Part shown: one piece after another, positions 6,651 through 8,121 of the stretch
How positions within the stretch are numbered: the stretch's first letter is position 1
How the letters are laid out: every line of letters begins with the position of its first letter
Notes under the pieces: generated by a model
The model's input: only the letters and a program-made list of their open reading frames with translations
Told to the model about the DNA's origin: nothing
The model's database searches: none
Position numbers and translations under genes: made by a program
From: DASSWG01 sp041689995
GTDB taxonomy: Bacteria; Bacteroidota; Bacteroidia; Flavobacteriales; Flavobacteriaceae
DNA length: 8,121 nucleotides
Reading direction: 5' to 3'
Assembly (NCBI GenBank): GCA_041689995.1
Contig: JBDNFD010000062.1
Span: 1-8,121 of the forward strand

Positions 6651-6948
6651 TTAAACAAGGGAAAGTTGTTTTGTAGTTTCTACGAATATTAGGATTCCTG
6701 GAAAATAAAAAAATACCGATTCCAAATCTTGATAAGCTTCCTTTAGTTCATCAATAGAATTCTTAAACTCTTTTCTTCCTTAGCAATACCTTTTTTCCTT
6801 AAAAAGTCTAAAGATATGTATTGGAGAATAAGAGAAAAATGCAAATCTCTATCAACATTAAACTCTCTTCTTCCAAATCATTAAACCAAGTTAGTTTTTC
6901 AATGTTTTCATTAACCTCGTAAATTATTATGGACTGGAAAAGAACCAT
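6651..6948 (-). pseudogene. Decayed minus-strand gene fragment with two frameshifts
   Basis: On the minus strand an ATG at 6948-6946 opens 46 codons, ending with a TAG at 6810-6808. The text includes a Trp-Phe-Asn-Asp-Leu-Glu-Glu-Glu run and a hydrophobic LMLIEICIFLLF. Moving one base near 6811 continues it as LDFLRKKGIAKEEK, and moving again near 6770 continues it as EFKNSIDELKEAYQDLESV then FFYFPGI, ending at a TAA (6653-6651). The joined text, about 99 codons, reads like an ordinary helical protein, and each segment loses sense where the next gains it, which is why it is called a broken gene and not chance. It might reach further, since another frame is open to 6577. No family is recognised. 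It lies between the two repeat copies and opposes its neighbours. Sequencing error as the cause of the frameshifts cannot be excluded. Confidence 0.5.
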
Positions 6949-7022
6949 ATTGAGTTACTATAAAAAAGTGGACAGAAGCTTTTTGCAGTATCTTTTATAG
7001 TCATAAAAACGAAACAAGGTTT

Positions 7023-7086
7023 CCTTTTTTTTCTTGCACAGCCTGAAATTGAGGAAAATCCTTAACTTGTGCAACAGGTATAAGTG
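7023..7086. repeat. Imperfect direct repeat, copy 2, with nested dyad
   Basis: This copy shares the block order of 6474-6532. It also folds on itself: TTGCACA (7034-7040) pairs with TGTGCAA (7068-7074), and inside this AGGA (7052-7055) pairs with TCCT (7059-7062) around AAA. The two stems are separated by unpaired bulges. Such an imperfect, nested hairpin resembles the shape of single-strand recombination sites, but it does not match the known integron core sites. Confidence 0.55.
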
Positions 7087-7200
7087 CATAAGCAATGACG
7101 CAATTCGCACCAAATTGAAAGACCAGTGTGCAAATACAGCCACCTCGCATATACTCGATCGATAGACACAAGCTGAAAAGCCAACGCGCAAAATAAAAAA
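7087..7200. promoter_or_regulatory. Non-coding, less AT-rich leader before the right-edge gene
   Basis: The segment between repeat copy 2 and the ATG at 7201 has no supportable gene on either strand. It is visibly richer in G and C than the DNA around it. It contains small dyads: CAATT/AATTG at 7101-7117 and the palindrome TCGATCGA at 7155-7162. The last bases are A-rich, as is usual before starts in this phylum. No TAnnTTTG box is found, so the promoter of the next gene is not identified. Confidence 0.3.
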
Positions 7201-8121
7201 ATGAATACTTTCAACGACATAAAGGAATTGGTTTCCACTCTAAAAAGAGAGGAAAAGCTGATTTCTGAAATGTTCAGCAAACGGAAATCCATTGATTACA
7301 AATTAAGTGATGCTATAGAATTAGTCGATTATGACGAAAACCGTATTGACTTTTTAATACAGAAATCTGTTGTTAGAGAGAATGGAGGATTGTTAGAACT
7401 TGATGACCAATTTTTAGAATTCTTCGAGCAGGTTTTAGATGTAAATGAGGAAATCAACTTATCTTATATTGACGAAAACATCAAAAACATAAGAGAAAAT
7501 ATTGGCTACTTCTTAAACGAGAATAATGAAAACAGGAAGTATAGCTACTTGCGATTCATAAAAAAGACCTTCAAAAAAATGGGGATTATCACCCTTAGAA
7601 GTGTAGTGGATTTAAGACGAAACATCGAGAATACCTTTAAGAATGAAACAAATTACAAGAACAAACAATTAAAACTAGAAAATCTTGATGAAAAAAGAAC
7701 GGTGGTCGAAAATCTTATTAATCATACATTAAAACTGATTAACGAAGATGAACATACATTTTTCAACAGAGCTTTAGATGAAGAATTAAACAGAATTATC
7801 ATCGAGTTAAAATATCAATTGGGGGAATGTTCGCACAACTTGATTGAAATAGAAAAGCAAATTATTGATTATCTGAATCAGATAAAGATTCAAGGAAGAT
7901 TTTCAGAAAAGCTTCGGAAATTAAAATACTTAAAAGACCATTTTACAATTGAAGCCGAGACCGATATTAAGCAAATAATTGCATCTAAAAATCAAGTGAT
8001 TTTTGAAACCAGAATAAGTGAACCATTAAATTTATCGTTGGATACTCTTCGAAACAGTGAAAAGGCTTTTGAGGCGATTAAGAGGGTCGCAAAAAACCAT
8101 AAAAATAGAAAACATAACAAA
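7201..8121 (+). CDS. Partial gene: helical coiled-coil protein, possibly MukF/JetA-like
   Basis: The frame opens at an ATG after an A-rich stretch and stays open for all 307 codons to the window edge, so the 3' end is missing. The product is charged, Asn/Lys/Glu-rich and almost entirely helical. Residues 1-85 look like a small helical domain with a short beta-type turn (Arg-Glu-Asn-Gly-Gly-Leu-Leu-Glu-Leu at about 60-68), suggesting a winged helix. Residues 90-140 form a helical region, and about 140-300 form long amphipathic helices likely to make coiled coils. There is no signal peptide, membrane span, Walker motif or nuclease motif. This order is reminiscent of kleisin-like subunits of bacterial SMC complexes (MukF, MksF, JetA of Wadjet), but only by shape, not by a matched motif. 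Other coiled-coil proteins are possible. It lies just beyond a repeat-bounded, gene-poor stretch, which suits an accessory or defence gene. Confidence 0.8.
   Translation, partial: MNTFNDIKELVSTLKREEKLISEMFSKRKSIDYKLSDAIELVDYDENRIDFLIQKSVVRENGGLLELDDQFLEFFEQVLDVNEEINLSYIDENIKNIRENIGYFLNENNENRKYSYLRFIKKTFKKMGIITLRSVVDLRRNIENTFKNETNYKNKQLKLENLDEKRTVVENLINHTLKLINEDEHTFFNRALDEELNRIIIELKYQLGECSHNLIEIEKQIIDYLNQIKIQGRFSEKLRKLKYLKDHFTIEAETDIKQIIASKNQVIFETRISEPLNLSLDTLRNSEKAFEAIKRVAKNHKNRKHNK

Noticed and set aside
6580..7086. Integron attC sites (CGTTAGTC near 6589, TTGTGCAAC near 7067)
   Set aside because: Neither matches the GTTRRRY / RYYYAAC core pair, and no integrase gene is visible. Only a general hairpin shape is shared.
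6958..7292. Two minus-strand frames of about 76 codons over repeat copy 2 and the start of the right-edge gene
   Set aside because: They overlap each other in different frames, cross the dyad-rich segment and run antisense to the strong + strand gene.
6459..8121. CRISPR array, insertion sequence or tRNA-linked integration
   Set aside because: Only two diverged repeat copies about 550 bp apart are seen, with no regular spacers, no transposase-like frame, no terminal inverted repeats with target duplication, and no tRNA.

Overview
The window looks like chromosomal DNA of a member of the Bacteroidota, most likely the Flavobacteriaceae. The signs are AT-rich DNA, starts preceded by A-rich stretches instead of Shine-Dalgarno sites, -7 boxes of the form TAnnTTTG (1643-1650 and 4763-4770 are exact), a mevalonate-pathway gene pair next to a UbiA prenyltransferase, and an ECF sigma factor with the Cys-Asp-Arg-Ile tail often seen in this phylum. 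This placement is an inference; no 16S or other strict marker is present.

Layout. (1) 1-317 holds no convincing gene but has a candidate promoter at 259-288. (2) 318-1504 is a two-gene unit: a small lipoprotein with six cysteines packed into 20 residues, then an exported thioredoxin-like protein with a CSPC motif. They overlap by one base (TAATG) and end in a strong intrinsic terminator at 1542-1576. (3) 1669-5612 is a housekeeping block on the + strand: diphosphomevalonate decarboxylase, a mevalonate-kinase-type GHMP kinase, a UbiA-family prenyltransferase and an RsuA/RluB-type pseudouridine synthase. The first three make a coherent isoprenoid unit, with isopentenyl diphosphate made by the kinase and decarboxylase branch and used by a membrane prenyltransferase. 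(4) 5787-6458 is an ECF sigma factor with an ECF-like promoter just upstream, which suggests autoregulation.

(5) 6459-7200 is 742 bp without an intact gene. It contains two diverged copies of a roughly 60-bp direct repeat (6474-6532 and 7023-7086). Between them lies a decayed minus-strand reading frame (6948 to 6651) that is coherent only if two frameshifts are allowed. About 115 bp of further non-coding, dyad-rich sequence follows. This looks like the edge of an accessory insertion site. (6) From 7201 a reading frame stays open to the window end (307 codons, no stop). Its product is helical and coiled-coil rich with a possible N-terminal winged helix. It is reminiscent of the kleisin-like MukF/MksF/JetA subunits of SMC complexes, which would make a Wadjet-like anti-plasmid locus possible. 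That reading is tentative because the diagnostic partner genes would lie beyond the window.
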